Shown here piece after piece: positions 55,574 through 55,910 of a stretch of DNA of 55,910 nt (positions are counted from its first letter, which is position 1; each line of letters starts with the position of its first letter). Origin of the DNA: RPQJ01 sp041910015. GTDB taxonomy: Bacteria > Pseudomonadota > Gammaproteobacteria > Steroidobacterales > Steroidobacteraceae. Under the pieces are notes generated by a model. The model was given only the letters and a program-made list of their open reading frames with translations. It was not told the origin of the DNA and did no database searches. A program made the position numbers and the translations under genes. Location: contig JAYRRR010000154.1 in assembly GCA_041910015.1 (NCBI GenBank), positions 1 through 55,910 on the forward strand, written 5' to 3'.

Positions 55574-55910
55574 ATGCTGCACGCAACGTTCCGCCACGGG
55601 CAAGCCGCCCAGACGCAGGTGCTCCTGTCGTGCCTGTGCGCGCTGCTGCTCTGCGCGGCGCCCGCGACGGCGCAGGCACAGGGCGTCGACGAGCGCCAGG
55701 CGGAGACGCTCGCCACTGCCGGTCGGCACCTCGAGGCAGCGAATCGTTACGAGCAGGCGGCGCGGCGCGGCCTGCTGTCCTGGGACGCGCGCCTCGCCCT
55801 GCTCGCGGCGCGCGAGTACCTCGCAGCCGGCGAACGCGACGAGGCCAGGCGCCTCGCCGACAAGGCGCGCAGCCGCGTGCGCGGCGAGGAGGAGCGTGCG
55901 CTGCTCGCGC
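55574..55910 (+). CDS. lpoA: Penicillin-binding protein activator LpoA, 5' part (cut by window end)
   Basis: A frame open from ATG 55574 to the window edge (112 codons). It has a signal peptide (VLLSCLCALLLCAAPATAQA), then helical TPR-like repeats (ETLATAGRHLEAANRYEQAA and EYLAAGERDEARRLADKA) as in the N-terminal half of LpoA, the outer-membrane activator of PBP1A. lpoA divergent from rsmI is the standard arrangement. A Cys is available for lipidation, but the residue before it is Leu, which is not a classic lipobox. Confidence 0.8.
   Translation, partial: MLHATFRHGQAAQTQVLLSCLCALLLCAAPATAQAQGVDERQAETLATAGRHLEAANRYEQAARRGLLSWDARLALLAAREYLAAGERDEARRLADKARSRVRGEEERALLA

Overview
The window is chromosomal DNA of a high-GC gammaproteobacterium. 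Three things support this: a complete dcw (division and cell wall) cluster in the gammaproteobacterial order (mraZ to ftsZ), the rsmI/lpoA divergent pair with rnpB next to mraZ, and the type IV pilus set pilSR, pilA-pilBCD-coaE followed by zapD-yacG. MurE carries the DNPR motif of meso-DAP enzymes. The genus cannot be read from the sequence. A lineage related to Nevskiales, Steroidobacterales or Xanthomonadales is a guess from GC content and gene content.

Layout. 1-3.3 kb (minus): an unidentified partial gene, a higA antitoxin behind a truncated higB toxin with an operator-bearing promoter, and sucD-sucC, where SucD carries an unusual basic tail. 3.5-6.6 kb (plus): pilS-pilR. 6.6-13.3 kb: a small membrane protein and two large envelope genes on the minus strand, a PAP2 / spermidine-synthase-like fusion and an LtaS/EptA-like transferase of the sulfatase fold; these separate pilSR from pilA. 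13.4-20.7 kb (plus): pilA behind a sigma-54 promoter and possible PilR sites, pilB-pilC-pilD-coaE, zapD, yacG, tpm. 20.7-26.5 kb (minus except dciA): mutT, secA, an M23 peptidase, dciA (plus), lpxC.

26.6-36.8 kb is the main anomaly. A roughly 10-kb block of acyl-CoA catabolism genes lies between ftsZ and lpxC, which are normally adjacent. One arm runs minus (alpha-methylacyl-CoA racemase, thiolase, FadB-like, crotonase, APH-family kinase). The other runs plus (CaiB-type CoA-transferase and two acyl-CoA dehydrogenases). They diverge from an 80-bp spacer holding a 17-bp palindrome. Together they could activate, epimerise and beta-oxidise a branched, sterol-like or hydroxylated acyl chain.

37-53.8 kb (minus): ftsZ-ftsA-ftsQ-ddl-murC-murG-ftsW-murD-mraY-murF-murE-ftsI-ftsL-rsmH-mraZ, packed with mostly ATGA or GTGA overlaps and driven by a promoter with three phased MraZ boxes. 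54.2-54.6 kb (minus): RNase P RNA with its own promoter. 54.7-55.9 kb: rsmI (minus) and the start of lpoA (plus, cut by the window end).

Accessory traces are small: remnants of three toxin-antitoxin modules in intergenic spacers, REP-like palindromes at secA/mutT and rsmI/rnpB, and a dispersed CCGGTAYCGGGTACCGG-type repeat. I found no insertion sequence, prophage, tRNA or CRISPR array.
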